Both the position numbers and the translations under genes were made by a program. The notes under the pieces are model-generated. The model was not told the DNA's origin, ran no database searches, and worked only from the letters and a program-made list of their open reading frames with translations. Shown here piece after piece: positions 34,089 through 42,422 of a stretch of 64,000 nt of DNA. Location of the stretch: positions 434,001-498,000 of the forward strand of contig CBDDCT010000005.1 in NCBI GenBank assembly GCA_965226185.1. The letters run 5' to 3'. Source of the stretch: CBDCYS01 sp965226185 (GTDB lineage: Bacteria > Acidobacteriota > Terriglobia > Bryobacterales > UBA6623). The stretch's first letter is position 1. Every line of letters begins with the position of its first letter.

Positions 34089-35990
34089 ATGATCTGGCTG
34101 GACCGGCTTATCGCCGAGGTCCTGGCGCCGCTAGCCGTCTGGGTCTTCATCAGTGGTCTGGATGACTTGTTCCTGGATATTTCCTACCTCTATTTGCGTC
34201 TAAGCGGCCGCCGGCGCGAAACCTCCTGCTCCGCTCGATCCCTGGAGAACTCCGCCAACCGTCCCCAGCGAAAGATCGCCCTGATGGTTCCTTGCTGGCG
34301 GGAGGACGAAGTGATCGAGCAGATGCTCGACCACAATTTATCCGAGATCGATTACGAGAATTACGACTTTTGGGTGGGGGTCTATCCGAACGATGCGGCG
34401 ACGATTGCCAAAGTGGTGGCGTCTGAAAAGAAGAGTCCAAAAGTCCGGCACGTCCTTTGTTCACACGATGGGCCTACCACGAAAGCTGACTGCTTGAACA
34501 GCATCATTCGGGGGATTCGGCGCCATGAAGAAATGACTGGCGAGCAATACGAGATTATTCAGCAACACGATGCCGAAGACCTGATACCGCGCCTGGCCCT
34601 GAAAAGGGCGAATCAAGAGATCGAGCGCCATGGCATGATCCAGTTCCCGGTTCTGCCTTTGAAGACTCCCGTCAGTCACCTGGCGCACGGCACCTATTGT
34701 GACGAGTTCGCCGAGTTTCACCTCAAAGAGCTGTTTGTTCGCTCACGCCTGGGAGGGTTCATTCCTTCGGCGGGTGTCGGGACGGCATATCGCCGCGAGG
34801 TGATCGAGCGGCTGTCGGAGCTAAATGACGGCGAACCGTTCGATTCGCAAAGTCTGACGGAAGACTATTTCGTCGGCCTGCAAGTGCATAAATTAGGCTA
34901 CCCGCAGTTGTTCGTTGTGCCGACCGGGGCCTTCTCAGGCGAACAAGAGAGGAACCCCGAAACGGTTGGCGCCGGAACTTCGTTAGCGAACGAAGCCACG
35001 CGCTCTTATTTTCCTCGTACCGTCAGGCAGGCGATTCGCCAGCGATCGCGCTGGGCGATTGGAATCGCCCTGCAGTCCTGGCAGCGCTTTGGCTGGAATG
35101 CCGGCGCGGGCCAGTTCTACTGGCTTTGGCGTGACCGTAAAGGGCTTGTGAATCACCCGGCGGCGATGCTGGCCAACTTGGTTTTTTGCTACGGCGCCGG
35201 GCGCCTGGCCTGGGCCGGGCTGACCGGCGGGGATTGGCATCTCGGCATGCTAGCGGCCACCTCGACGACGCTGGTATGGCTGTTGCTGGCCAACGTGTTT
35301 CTGTTGCTGTGGCGGCAACTGGTCCGCGGGGCGTTTGTGTGGAGCGTCTACGGTTGGCGGCACGCTCTAGCCACGCCCCTGCGAATTCCGTTTTCCAACG
35401 TGATCAACTCTTGCGCGGTGATTGCAGCGCTGGGAACGTTCGTAGCCGCACGCCTGAATAAACAACCATTGGTCTGGAGCAAAACGGAACATTCCTACCC
35501 AAGCGGGGAAGCCCTGACGGCCCACAAGCGCTTTCTTGGTGAGATCCTCGTTGCGACGAGGGAGATCGTGGGGACTGATCTCGAGGAAGCTCTGGCGGCG
35601 ATTGACGGCGGCGAGCGAATCGGCGAATACCTGGTCCGCAACGGCATGCTTCGTGAAACGCAGATTCAAAAAGCGCTCAGCTTGCAGCGGGGTCTGCCCT
35701 TTCGGCGGCTAGGCCACAACGATGTTGAACTCGAAGCGCTCAGCGTTATTCCCCGGCCGACAGCGAAGCATTTGGGGGTGATTCCCTTCCGTGTCGACGA
35801 AACGAGACGGTTGTGGCTAGCGGGTGCGGAAGCGCCCAGCGAGGCGCTGCGCCAAACCATCTCGCGCTATTCCTCGTTGTCTCAGGGTTTCGTGCTAATT
35901 ACCCAGTCGAACTTCGACGAGCTAGCGGAAGTTCTGTTCAGCCAGGCTCCCCCGGGGCGGTCCTTTCGGGCAGCGGGGGCGGGGGACTAG
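34089..35990 (+). CDS. NfrB-like inner-membrane glycosyltransferase with C-terminal MshEN-type domain
   Basis: 633 residues. An N-terminal membrane segment leads to a GT2 domain (about 70-340) with MVPCWREDEVIEQML, the DXD-like HDAED, TEDYFVG and QRSRWAIG. Two to three membrane segments follow (about 365-460). The C-terminal part (about 495-610) has RIGEYLVRNGMLRETQIQKA plus the ALSLQ that completes the first MshEN half, and a second half ending APSEALRQTI. MshEN domains bind cyclic di-GMP. The same architecture occurs in E. coli NfrB, where c-di-GMP controls exopolysaccharide synthesis. I infer regulated glycan synthesis here. No nfrA-like outer-membrane gene is next to it. The upstream 118 bp are AT-rich. 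Confidence 0.88.
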   Translation: MIWLDRLIAEVLAPLAVWVFISGLDDLFLDISYLYLRLSGRRRETSCSARSLENSANRPQRKIALMVPCWREDEVIEQMLDHNLSEIDYENYDFWVGVYPNDAATIAKVVASEKKSPKVRHVLCSHDGPTTKADCLNSIIRGIRRHEEMTGEQYEIIQQHDAEDLIPRLALKRANQEIERHGMIQFPVLPLKTPVSHLAHGTYCDEFAEFHLKELFVRSRLGGFIPSAGVGTAYRREVIERLSELNDGEPFDSQSLTEDYFVGLQVHKLGYPQLFVVPTGAFSGEQERNPETVGAGTSLANEATRSYFPRTVRQAIRQRSRWAIGIALQSWQRFGWNAGAGQFYWLWRDRKGLVNHPAAMLANLVFCYGAGRLAWAGLTGGDWHLGMLAATSTTLVWLLLANVFLLLWRQLVRGAFVWSVYGWRHALATPLRIPFSNVINSCAVIAALGTFVAARLNKQPLVWSKTEHSYPSGEALTAHKRFLGEILVATREIVGTDLEEALAAIDGGERIGEYLVRNGMLRETQIQKALSLQRGLPFRRLGHNDVELEALSVIPRPTAKHLGVIPFRVDETRRLWLAGAEAPSEALRQTISRYSSLSQGFVLITQSNFDELAEVLFSQAPPGRSFRAAGAGD

Positions 35991-36049
35991 CGTGGATCAA
36001 CGCGTCAGACCCGAAAGCGGCGCGTGTGGCAGCCAAATAGGTAGACTGT

Positions 36050-36069
36050 ATTGCAAAACGTGTTACAAT
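36050..36069. promoter_or_regulatory. Imperfect palindrome overlapping the antitoxin start
   Basis: ATTGCAAAACG faces CGTGTTACAAT (9 of 11 positions match its complement), and the second half ends inside the ATG at 36068. Ribbon-helix-helix antitoxins bind such palindromes to repress their own operon, so this is a candidate operator. Binding is not shown. Confidence 0.6.
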
Positions 36070-36322
36070 GAATCTGGTGTCGCAAACATTCAGTATTCGT
36101 GCGAGCGAGGAGCTACTTGAGCGACTGGGAGAATTCGCGCGGCAAACCAATCGTCGCCGGAACGCAGTCATCGTGCGAGCCATCGAAGATTATCTGGACC
36201 TGAACGAGATGGAGTTACTGAAGGCTGAGGCTCGGCGACAGTCCATACTTGCGAGCAAACAGACGCACCCGGAAGATGAGGCTTGGCCGGAGTTGGCGGC
36301 GGACGATACCGGGTGGAACTAA
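36068..36322 (+). CDS. Ribbon-helix-helix antitoxin (MazE/CopG-type)
   Basis: 84 residues. The first 45 form a ribbon-helix-helix domain: QTFSIRASEELLERLGEFAR followed by QTNRRRNAVIVRAIEDYLD, the pattern of CopG/RelB-type dimeric DNA-binding antitoxins. The acidic C-terminal part (THPEDEAWPELAADD) would wrap the toxin. It overlaps the toxin gene by ten bases. The palindrome at its start is a likely autoregulatory site. No other neighbours link to it. Distinguished from VapB by the longer acidic tail and by the MazF partner. Confidence 0.85.
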   Translation: MNLVSQTFSIRASEELLERLGEFARQTNRRRNAVIVRAIEDYLDLNEMELLKAEARRQSILASKQTHPEDEAWPELAADDTGWN

Positions 36323-36651
36323 CAAGAGGCGATGTTGTCATCGCCGTGATGCCTGGAGACTATGGCAAGCCCCGTCCGGTCGTGGTTGTGCAGTCTGACG
36401 TGTTTAATCCCACTCACTCAAGCATCGTTGTCTGCCCGATCACATCCCATATCGTGGAGTCACCTTTGTTCCGCCTGACGGTATCGCCAGATCCCAGCAA
36501 TGGGCTCCGAACTGAATCGCAAATCATGATCGACAAATTGGTTGCCCTGCGATCTGACCGAATCCGCAAGCGCATCGGGACGTTGCGGACTTCCGAATTG
36601 CGAGATCTCGACCGAGCCCTTCGCGTCTGGTTAGCACTGGACTCCCGGTAG
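36313..36651 (+). CDS. MazF/PemK-type endoribonuclease toxin
   Basis: 112 residues from GTG 36313 (VELTRGDVVIAVMPGDYG), where family similarity starts. An upstream GTG-free frame back to 36283 would add ten residues that overlap the antitoxin. Signature blocks: RGDVVIAVMPGDYGKPRPVVVVQ, the conserved SIVVCPITS, SQIMIDKLVALRSDRIRKRIG. MazF cuts single-stranded RNA at short motifs. It forms an operon with the upstream antitoxin and overlaps its end. The residues that contact RNA (Arg in GKPRP, Ser/Thr in CPIT) are present, so the toxin looks intact. Confidence 0.88.
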   Translation: MELTRGDVVIAVMPGDYGKPRPVVVVQSDVFNPTHSSIVVCPITSHIVESPLFRLTVSPDPSNGLRTESQIMIDKLVALRSDRIRKRIGTLRTSELRDLDRALRVWLALDSR

Positions 36652-36677
36652 CAGTCCAGAGTACCCCGCACATGCTT

Positions 36678-38006
36678 TCAGGGCAGCAAGAACGACGCCT
36701 CTCGCCCAGCCGCCCGCGCCACCGCCTCCGCCGCGATATACCCGCTCCGTACCGCCCCTTCCATCGTCGCGGGCCAGCCGGTATTCGTCCAGTCACCCGC
36801 AAGGAATACGTTAGGGTACTTTGTCTTCGGACCCGGCCGAACCGATTGCAGGCCGGGAATCGTCGAATAGGTCGCTCGCGCTTCTTTGATGACGTGCGAG
36901 CGGACTAGTTCGGCACCACGGCAAGCAGGAAAGAACTCTTTCAACTCGCGGCAGGCCAACTCGACAATCTCCTGGCGCGAAAGCTCGAGCAGCGAGCGCG
37001 AGGCGCTGACCACGCATTGAACGTACCGGTCCGTCTTGCGGAAAACCCATTGCAGTGTCCGGTCCAGCAGAACAGCGTGGGGCAGGTCCGTGATCGGGCG
37101 ATCGAACCAGAGATGAATTCCCGTGATCGGTGAATGGGTGAACTTTTCGAGCTTGAGTTCCAAACCTGGGAGAAGTTGCCTCGCTCTTTCAAATGGTACG
37201 GCGCTGATATAGAAGTCGGCGGTGTTGTCGTTGGGGTCGATTCGATCGAGGGAGGACCGCGGATGAACTCGAACTTGTTCTCCCAGCCTGTCTTCGAAGG
37301 CTGCGGAGTAAAGCTCTGCTAGCGGGACCGCCGGCAAACCCATCTGATAGCTTTCGCGGGTCGCCATCGTGCCTTGCATGAAAACCTGAAAGGCGGGCGC
37401 CGCCGACGAACGGTCCAGCTCTTCGTTGAGGGCGCTTACTAGAATCGGACGCCAGAACCGCTCCACGGCTCGCGGAGTGGCTTGCTTCGAGGCCAGCCAG
37501 TCCGCGATGGTGAGACTGTCAAGATCGGTGCGGTCCGCTTCTCGCTGCATCGCGGCCATGGCGCGAAGGATCGAAAGTTTGTCGGCAAAATCGAGAGCCT
37601 TGAAGCGCAGCAGCGACCCCAGCAGATGCGCCGGCGCGGGCAAGACGCCGGCCTTGAATACATCGACCGCCCCGCCCGGCCGCACGAAATACAGGCGGTC
37701 ATGGAAGCGAATCTTGTCCTCCACTCCGCAACGGCGGTAGAAGTCCAGCAAGTTGGTGAAGCAGCGCAGCAGTACGTGCTGGCAGTTGTCGATGTGGTCC
37801 GAGTTTTCGTCCGATGGATTGACGGGGAAAGACGTAGCGCGGCCCCCCAGAAACGGACGCGCTTCGTGCAGATCGACCTCGAAACCAATCGAGCCCAGCG
37901 CGGCGGCGGCGGCGAGTCCGGCGAGTCCTCCGCCGGCGATGACTACGCGGGGAATGGCGGAGCCCCTCCCCTCAGGCGGAGCTTCAGCGCTCGCGTGACG
38001 ATCCAC
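36678..38006 (-). CDS. hpnE: Hydroxysqualene dehydroxylase HpnE
   Basis: 442 residues from GTG 38006. A dinucleotide-binding motif VVIAGGGLAGLAAAAALG and HEARPFLGGRATSF place it in the FAD amine-oxidase/desaturase family. HIDNCQHVLLRCF, a C-terminal FLAGDWTNTGWPATMEGAVR (FAD contact) and the neighbours support HpnE. It reduces hydroxysqualene to squalene, the last of three steps from farnesyl diphosphate. The start codon lies inside hpnD, overlapping it by 64 bases, so translation is coupled. Squalene would serve hopanoid synthesis, but no shc gene is in the window. Confidence 0.93.
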   Translation of the reverse strand: MDRHASAEAPPEGRGSAIPRVVIAGGGLAGLAAAAALGSIGFEVDLHEARPFLGGRATSFPVNPSDENSDHIDNCQHVLLRCFTNLLDFYRRCGVEDKIRFHDRLYFVRPGGAVDVFKAGVLPAPAHLLGSLLRFKALDFADKLSILRAMAAMQREADRTDLDSLTIADWLASKQATPRAVERFWRPILVSALNEELDRSSAAPAFQVFMQGTMATRESYQMGLPAVPLAELYSAAFEDRLGEQVRVHPRSSLDRIDPNDNTADFYISAVPFERARQLLPGLELKLEKFTHSPITGIHLWFDRPITDLPHAVLLDRTLQWVFRKTDRYVQCVVSASRSLLELSRQEIVELACRELKEFFPACRGAELVRSHVIKEARATYSTIPGLQSVRPGPKTKYPNVFLAGDWTNTGWPATMEGAVRSGYIAAEAVARAAGREASFLLP

Positions 38007-38827
38007 AGCTTTTCGATCGCGCTAAGACTCGCGCGGCGGGTGTGGACGTCGTAACGGTCGCTGCGGATCCGGTGCAGGATACCGTGGTAGATCGACATCA
38101 TGGCCCACAGCGCGGGCCGGCTTTGCGGGCCGACCATGCCGAGCAGCGGCGCGGCTTCTTCGTAGTAGCGGTTGGCCCGCTTCCATTCAAACTCCATCAG
38201 CTTCGAAAAGCCGGGACCCGGCTGGCCGCTGAGCAGGTCTTGGGCCGTGAGATCGAAACGCTCCAAATCCTCCCCCGGCAGGTAAACGCGCCCGAGCCGG
38301 GAGTCCTCGGGAATATCCCTCAAGATGTTCGTGAGTTGAAACGCGATTCCGCACTTCTCGGCGAGATCGAGCGCCTCATCGGATTCAAAGCCGAAGATGT
38401 GGATACAAGTTAGTCCGACGACCGAAGCCACCTGGTAGCAGTAGCGGTAGAGGTCATCGAAGGTGCGGAGCCGCCGCGGCGACAGGTCGCTGCTCACTCC
38501 CTCGATCAGCTCGAAAAAGTATCGCGGCGGGATTCTATATTTGGCAATCGTGTGGTGAAAAGCCGGCAGAATAGGATCGTCTCCATAGCGGCCCTCCAGG
38601 GCCTCTTCCAATGCCTTTTTCCACCGATCGAGAGCCTCGCGCCTGGCGGCCAGCGGCGAGCCGGTCTCGTCGCTAATGTCGTCGCAATAGCGCATGAAGG
38701 CGTAGATCGCGCACATCGCCTGCTTCTGTTCACGCGGCAACAGCAGGAACGAGTAGTAAAAGTTTCGCGCGCGTGCCCGTGCGACTCGTTTGCAGTGATG
38801 GAAGGATTGCTCAACGCTAGCTGGCAT
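37943..38827 (-). CDS. hpnD: Presqualene diphosphate synthase HpnD
   Basis: 294 residues from ATG 38827; a GTG three codons earlier is also possible. The trans-prenyltransferase fold shows the two aspartate-rich motifs, RYCDDISDE and NILRDIPED, with RVYLPGEDL and YCYQVASVVGL. HpnD joins two farnesyl diphosphates into presqualene diphosphate. It overlaps hpnE and follows hpnC after a 186-bp gap that holds a family A repeat, so all three may still be one transcript. Product assignment to HpnD rather than phytoene synthase rests on the hpnC-hpnD-hpnE neighbourhood. Confidence 0.92.
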   Translation of the reverse strand: MPASVEQSFHHCKRVARARARNFYYSFLLLPREQKQAMCAIYAFMRYCDDISDETGSPLAARREALDRWKKALEEALEGRYGDDPILPAFHHTIAKYRIPPRYFFELIEGVSSDLSPRRLRTFDDLYRYCYQVASVVGLTCIHIFGFESDEALDLAEKCGIAFQLTNILRDIPEDSRLGRVYLPGEDLERFDLTAQDLLSGQPGPGFSKLMEFEWKRANRYYEEAAPLLGMVGPQSRPALWAMMSIYHGILHRIRSDRYDVHTRRASLSAIEKLWIVTRALKLRLRGGAPPFPA

Positions 38828-38844
38828 GCCGTTCACTCAGAGCC

Positions 38845-38974
38845 CGAGCCGCGAAGCGGCGTCGGATTGTAGCCCAGCTTGAGCCGCGAAGCGGCGCAGG
38901 ATCGTAGCCCAGGGTGAAGCGAAGCGGAACCCTGGGTCCGAACCCCCGCGAGGAGAAGCCCCGGAAGGGGCGCG
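38845..38974 (-). repeat. Dispersed repeat, family A, copy 2, in the hpnC-hpnD gap
   Basis: Reverse-complement copy of the element at 10814-10909, sharing CCCAGGGTTCCGCTTCGCT and GAAGCCCCGGAAGGGGCG blocks. At its left end a unit starting GAGCCGCGAAGCGGCG is present twice about 36 bp apart (38846, 38881). It lies between two genes of one pathway. Confidence 0.85.
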
Positions 38975-39013
38975 GGAAACAAACGGATGCGGGCGCCACG
39001 TGGTGAGTGCGGA

Positions 39014-39970
39014 CTAAACATGCCGAGCCTCCCCGCCGGAGTCAGAACGGACAAAGAGTTGATGCGTCACCACGCTCACCAACAGCCTAAGCCTCCGCAA
39101 TTTCCCCAGCTCTGGGCGCTTCCGAATCGTGTCGTAATGCTGGCGGCGAATCATCTCCAGGATAGCCATTCCACCGCGGCTGAATAGTTCAAAATCAACG
39201 GCTAGCCGCCGGTCCACCATCTTGGCCAGGGGAAGCCCTTTCAAAAACAGCGACTGGGTATCGCCGACCAATTCGCGCATCACGGCGCGGAAACCCGGTC
39301 CGGCCACTCCTGACTTCAAGTCCTGCTCCAACAATTCAACGGAGTATTCGCGGGAAGCCATCCGGTCAGCCGGGATGTAGACCCGGCCCATGCCCCAATC
39401 GCGCCGCACGTCTTGCCAGAAATTCGCGAGCTGCAGAGCCGTGCAGGTCGCATCAGATAGACGGCGCCGCTCGTCGTCGGTGTAGCCGCACAGGTGCAGG
39501 ACGAGCCGTCCGACCGGGTTCGCCGAGTAGCGGCAGTAGCCCAGCAGATCGGCGTAGGTGGCGTAGCGGGTAACCGTCTGATCCTGCACGAAGGCCCGAA
39601 TCAAGTCAGCAAACGGTTGCTCGGGAATGTCGTGCTTCTCGATCGTTCGACGCAGCGCCACATAGACGGGATGCCGGGCCTGACCGGCGTAGACCGCGTC
39701 CAGTTCTTGTTGCCACCAATTGAGCAAGTCGAGGCTGCGCGCCGGGTTGCCCATCTCGTCCCCGAGGTCGTCGGCCCAGCGGCAGAATGAGTAGACGTTA
39801 AAAAAATCCTGGTGCAACCGGCGCGGCAGCAGCCAGCTCACTACGCTGAAATTCTCGTAGTGGGACCGCGCCAGCCAGCACGTGTATTCGAGAGATTCCG
39901 TCTCTGTCCAGGCAGCGACGTTGGTGCCGTTCGCTGCTACGAAGTCCGCTGGTGAAAGGAAGCGACTCAT
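39014..39970 (-). CDS. hpnC: Hydroxysqualene synthase HpnC
   Basis: 318 residues from ATG 39970; the frame continues upstream to 40150 but without similarity. Same prenyltransferase fold as HpnD, with RWADDLGDE and NFWQDVRRD as the two Asp-rich motifs and GMGRVYIPADRM. SVVSWLLPRRLHQDFFNVY is typical of HpnC. It converts presqualene diphosphate to hydroxysqualene. First gene of hpnC-hpnD-hpnE on the minus strand; its ribosome site is weak. Divergent from a sulfatase remnant. Confidence 0.92.
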   Translation of the reverse strand: MSRFLSPADFVAANGTNVAAWTETESLEYTCWLARSHYENFSVVSWLLPRRLHQDFFNVYSFCRWADDLGDEMGNPARSLDLLNWWQQELDAVYAGQARHPVYVALRRTIEKHDIPEQPFADLIRAFVQDQTVTRYATYADLLGYCRYSANPVGRLVLHLCGYTDDERRRLSDATCTALQLANFWQDVRRDWGMGRVYIPADRMASREYSVELLEQDLKSGVAGPGFRAVMRELVGDTQSLFLKGLPLAKMVDRRLAVDFELFSRGGMAILEMIRRQHYDTIRKRPELGKLRRLRLLVSVVTHQLFVRSDSGGEARHV

Positions 39971-40194
39971 ACTGGCTTGTAACGAACTCTCGGTCAGCAG
40001 CCGTGACTCGCCCAACTCACGGCCATCGTGGATACTCTCCAATTCCAAAACTAGCAGGATTCGAACTCCCAACGACCAGAAGCCCTGTGAGCGATTCTCG
40101 AGTCGGCGTCGAATGTGAGAACAAGCGCGACAAACGAGCAAGACAATCATTCAATCGCACTGCTCGCTGCAGCCGGACTCCCAGAAGAGCTATC

Positions 40195-40327
40195 ATGACC
40201 CGAGTCACGCCCAACCTCAACCGCCTCGCCGCCAACGGACTGCGTTACACGAATTTCTACAGCAGCGGCCGCTGTTGTCCGACGAGGGCTTCGATTCTTA
40301 CGGGCCTCTACCCCCATCAAGCGGGCC
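40195..40327 (+). pseudogene. Sulfatase fragment (active-site region only)
   Basis: Encodes VTPNLNRLAANGLRYTNFY followed by SSGRCCPTRASILTGLYPHQAG. This is the sulfatase N-terminal segment with the CxPxR motif (CCPTR) whose cysteine becomes formylglycine. Similarity stops on both sides: no signal peptide or metal-binding start precedes it, and unrelated codons follow. At about 44 residues it is a relic of a gene that would be 450-550 residues. It differs from the sulfatase at 47-48.5 kb, so it is not its missing end. Confidence 0.8.
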
Positions 40328-40463
40328 CGCGATGTGAGGGTCGGCAGGGTCTGAAGGCTGCTTTTTCGCGGGGCGCGAGCGTCCGCCAACTCAAGATCGC
40401 GGACAGGCGTACTATAAGTGAACGGCGCGTCGTCCGCCTTGCGGAAACGGATGGATCTCACCT

Positions 40464-41177
40464 ATGCATAGTCGAATGTCTTTGTACGGTGCCGGAACCG
40501 TTTGCCTTCTCGCGGCTGGCGTCTTGGTCTGGCCGGGAAACGGGGATGCGGCGCCTCCCGCGCCGCCCGAGTCGCAGACCTGGATATTCGACCGTCTTGA
40601 CAAAATCGGCGGTCACAAGACCGCGGTTTCGGGCGAGCCGCGCGTCATCGACACGCCACTCGGGAAAGCGGTCGAGTTCGACGGGGTCGATGACGCCCTG
40701 TTTTTCGACGTGCATCCACTCGCCGGCGCCGAGACATTCACCTGGGAAGCCCTCTTTCGTCCTGATGGCGGAGCAGAGGAGCAGCGCTGGTTCCACCTCA
40801 GCGAGACCCCGGCGACAGGTGCTCAAACCGAAAACCGCATGCTATTTGAAATCCGCGTCGTGGATGGCCGGTGGTGTCTCGATGCCTACGTTCAGACAGG
40901 CGCCGCCCGCAAGGCACTGCTCGATCGCCGGCGCCTTCATCCGCTGGGCGCCTGGTACCATGTGGCCGCGGTCTACGACGGCCGCGAATTCCGAAGCTAC
41001 ATCAACGGAGTGCAGGACGGCGGGGCCGAGTTGAAGTTGGGCCCGCAGGGGCCGGGACGCACTTCGGTCGGCGTGCGGATCAACGAGGTTTACTATTTCA
41101 AAGGGGCGGTCCGCCAGGCCCGCTTTACACGGCGGGCGCTTGTGCCGGATGAGTTCTTGAAGTTGCCGGGACGGTAG
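40464..41177 (+). CDS. Exported LamG/concanavalin A-like lectin-fold protein
   Basis: 237 residues from ATG 40464 or 40476. The signal peptide is GAGTVCLLAAGVLVW. The rest is one LamG-like jelly roll: KAVEFDGVDDALFFDV, ETFTWEALFRPDGG, GAWYHVAAVYDGREFRSYING and NEVYYFKGAVRQARFTRRAL. These are the standard strands of concanavalin A-like glucanase folds. Such proteins bind glycans or are appended to enzymes. Catalytic residues are not evident, so binding is the likeliest role. It follows the sulfatase fragment and might once have been linked to sulfated glycan use; that is speculative. Confidence 0.8.
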   Translation: MHSRMSLYGAGTVCLLAAGVLVWPGNGDAAPPAPPESQTWIFDRLDKIGGHKTAVSGEPRVIDTPLGKAVEFDGVDDALFFDVHPLAGAETFTWEALFRPDGGAEEQRWFHLSETPATGAQTENRMLFEIRVVDGRWCLDAYVQTGAARKALLDRRRLHPLGAWYHVAAVYDGREFRSYINGVQDGGAELKLGPQGPGRTSVGVRINEVYYFKGAVRQARFTRRALVPDEFLKLPGR

Positions 41178-41290
41178 CTCAACACTGGGATGGTGCGGTA
41201 GTCCGTCAGGGGAGCGGAGCGCCGACTTGACGCTCGCTCACAGGGCCGCGGCGCCGGATATCATGCGGGCCTCGACGCCCAGCGAAGCCT

Positions 41291-42241
41291 TCAAGCCGCC
41301 GCAAGGACCATCGGCGAGACCTTCTCCGAGAATGTCTCTAACTGTCGCAGCTCGTCGGCCAAAGGCCAGAGAAAGACGCGCTGAGCGCCGGCTCGCGCAT
41401 AAGCCGAGAGCTTCTCCGCACACGTCTCCGGGTCACCGATCGGCAGCTTGTCTCGCAGTTCTTCCACCGGACGCTGGAGCATCGGGCTGAGAACGTCTTC
41501 GATCATGCGGTCCGCCGCGCCGCGGTCTTCGGTCACATAGAGCCACATCGTGGAAATCCCGTTGGGGAACCCCCCAGCGTCCCTTCCCTGTTTCAAAAGC
41601 GCGGCGCCCAAGGACTCGACGTTCTCGCCGAATTGCTTCGGCGTGGTGTTGTAGCCGGAGGCCAGCCATCCATCCCCGAGGCGAGCCACTCGTCGAAGCC
41701 CAGCCGGCGATCCCCAACTCCCGATCCAGATCGGCGGGCCTGGTTGCTGCACCGGGCGCGGCTCCAGCAGAAGGCCTTCCGTCGAGTAGTACTTCCCGCG
41801 GAAGCCCTCGGAGGAGAGGTCCCACAGCGCTCGCAGCGCCCGGATGATTTCATCGAACCGCTTCCAGCGTTCCTCGAACGGAAGGCCTGCCGCGGCGTAG
41901 TCTTTCGCCGATGACCCCGGACCCACCCCGACGATGAGACGTCCTCCGGACAAGATATCGAGTGCCGCCAGAACTTTCGCGGACGCGACCGGCCCGCGGA
42001 CGATCGGGATCGAAACCGTGGTCGCGAGCTTCATCGTTCCCGACGACGCCACGACGGCGGCCAGGGCTGTCGGCCCGTCCAGCCACGGCCGGCTGAACAC
42101 GAAGTGATCGTTCGCGCAGAGAAACTTGTAGCCAAGCGCAGCGGCGAGTTTCGCGTACTGCTGAAGGTCCGCCAGACCGCGATGCTCGCCTTGAAAAGAG
42201 ATCAGCGGTAAGTGCGCTCCGAATTCCATGTCAATTGTCAC
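41291..42241 (-). CDS. LLM-class flavin-dependent oxidoreductase
   Basis: 316 residues, TIM-barrel luciferase-like monooxygenase family. Blocks: EFGAHLPLISFQGEHRGLADL, FLCANDHFVFSRPWLDG, LDILSGGRLIVGVGPGSS and IWIGSWGSPAGLRRVARLGDG, where the GxGPG and GDG segments are typical of F420- or FMN-dependent members. Cofactor choice is uncertain. It ends at 42241, just left of the IS1182-type element, so the insertion lies near its upstream region and may affect its promoter. No operon partner. Confidence 0.88.
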   Translation of the reverse strand: MTIDMEFGAHLPLISFQGEHRGLADLQQYAKLAAALGYKFLCANDHFVFSRPWLDGPTALAAVVASSGTMKLATTVSIPIVRGPVASAKVLAALDILSGGRLIVGVGPGSSAKDYAAAGLPFEERWKRFDEIIRALRALWDLSSEGFRGKYYSTEGLLLEPRPVQQPGPPIWIGSWGSPAGLRRVARLGDGWLASGYNTTPKQFGENVESLGAALLKQGRDAGGFPNGISTMWLYVTEDRGAADRMIEDVLSPMLQRPVEELRDKLPIGDPETCAEKLSAYARAGAQRVFLWPLADELRQLETFSEKVSPMVLAAA

Positions 42242-42422
42242 TCAGATCGTAGCCCATCAGACGCGCACCTGGTAGTCCCAGAGCCGCTGCATCGTGAAAA
42301 GATTCCCGAGGGCCGGGACTCAACAAGCAGCCGCCGGGGTAACTGTCGATAGAATAGCGTTCGCACCATCTAACCGCTGCCTGACGTTCTTCAGAAGCCC
42401 GGACTGACCCGTAGGCTCTCAC

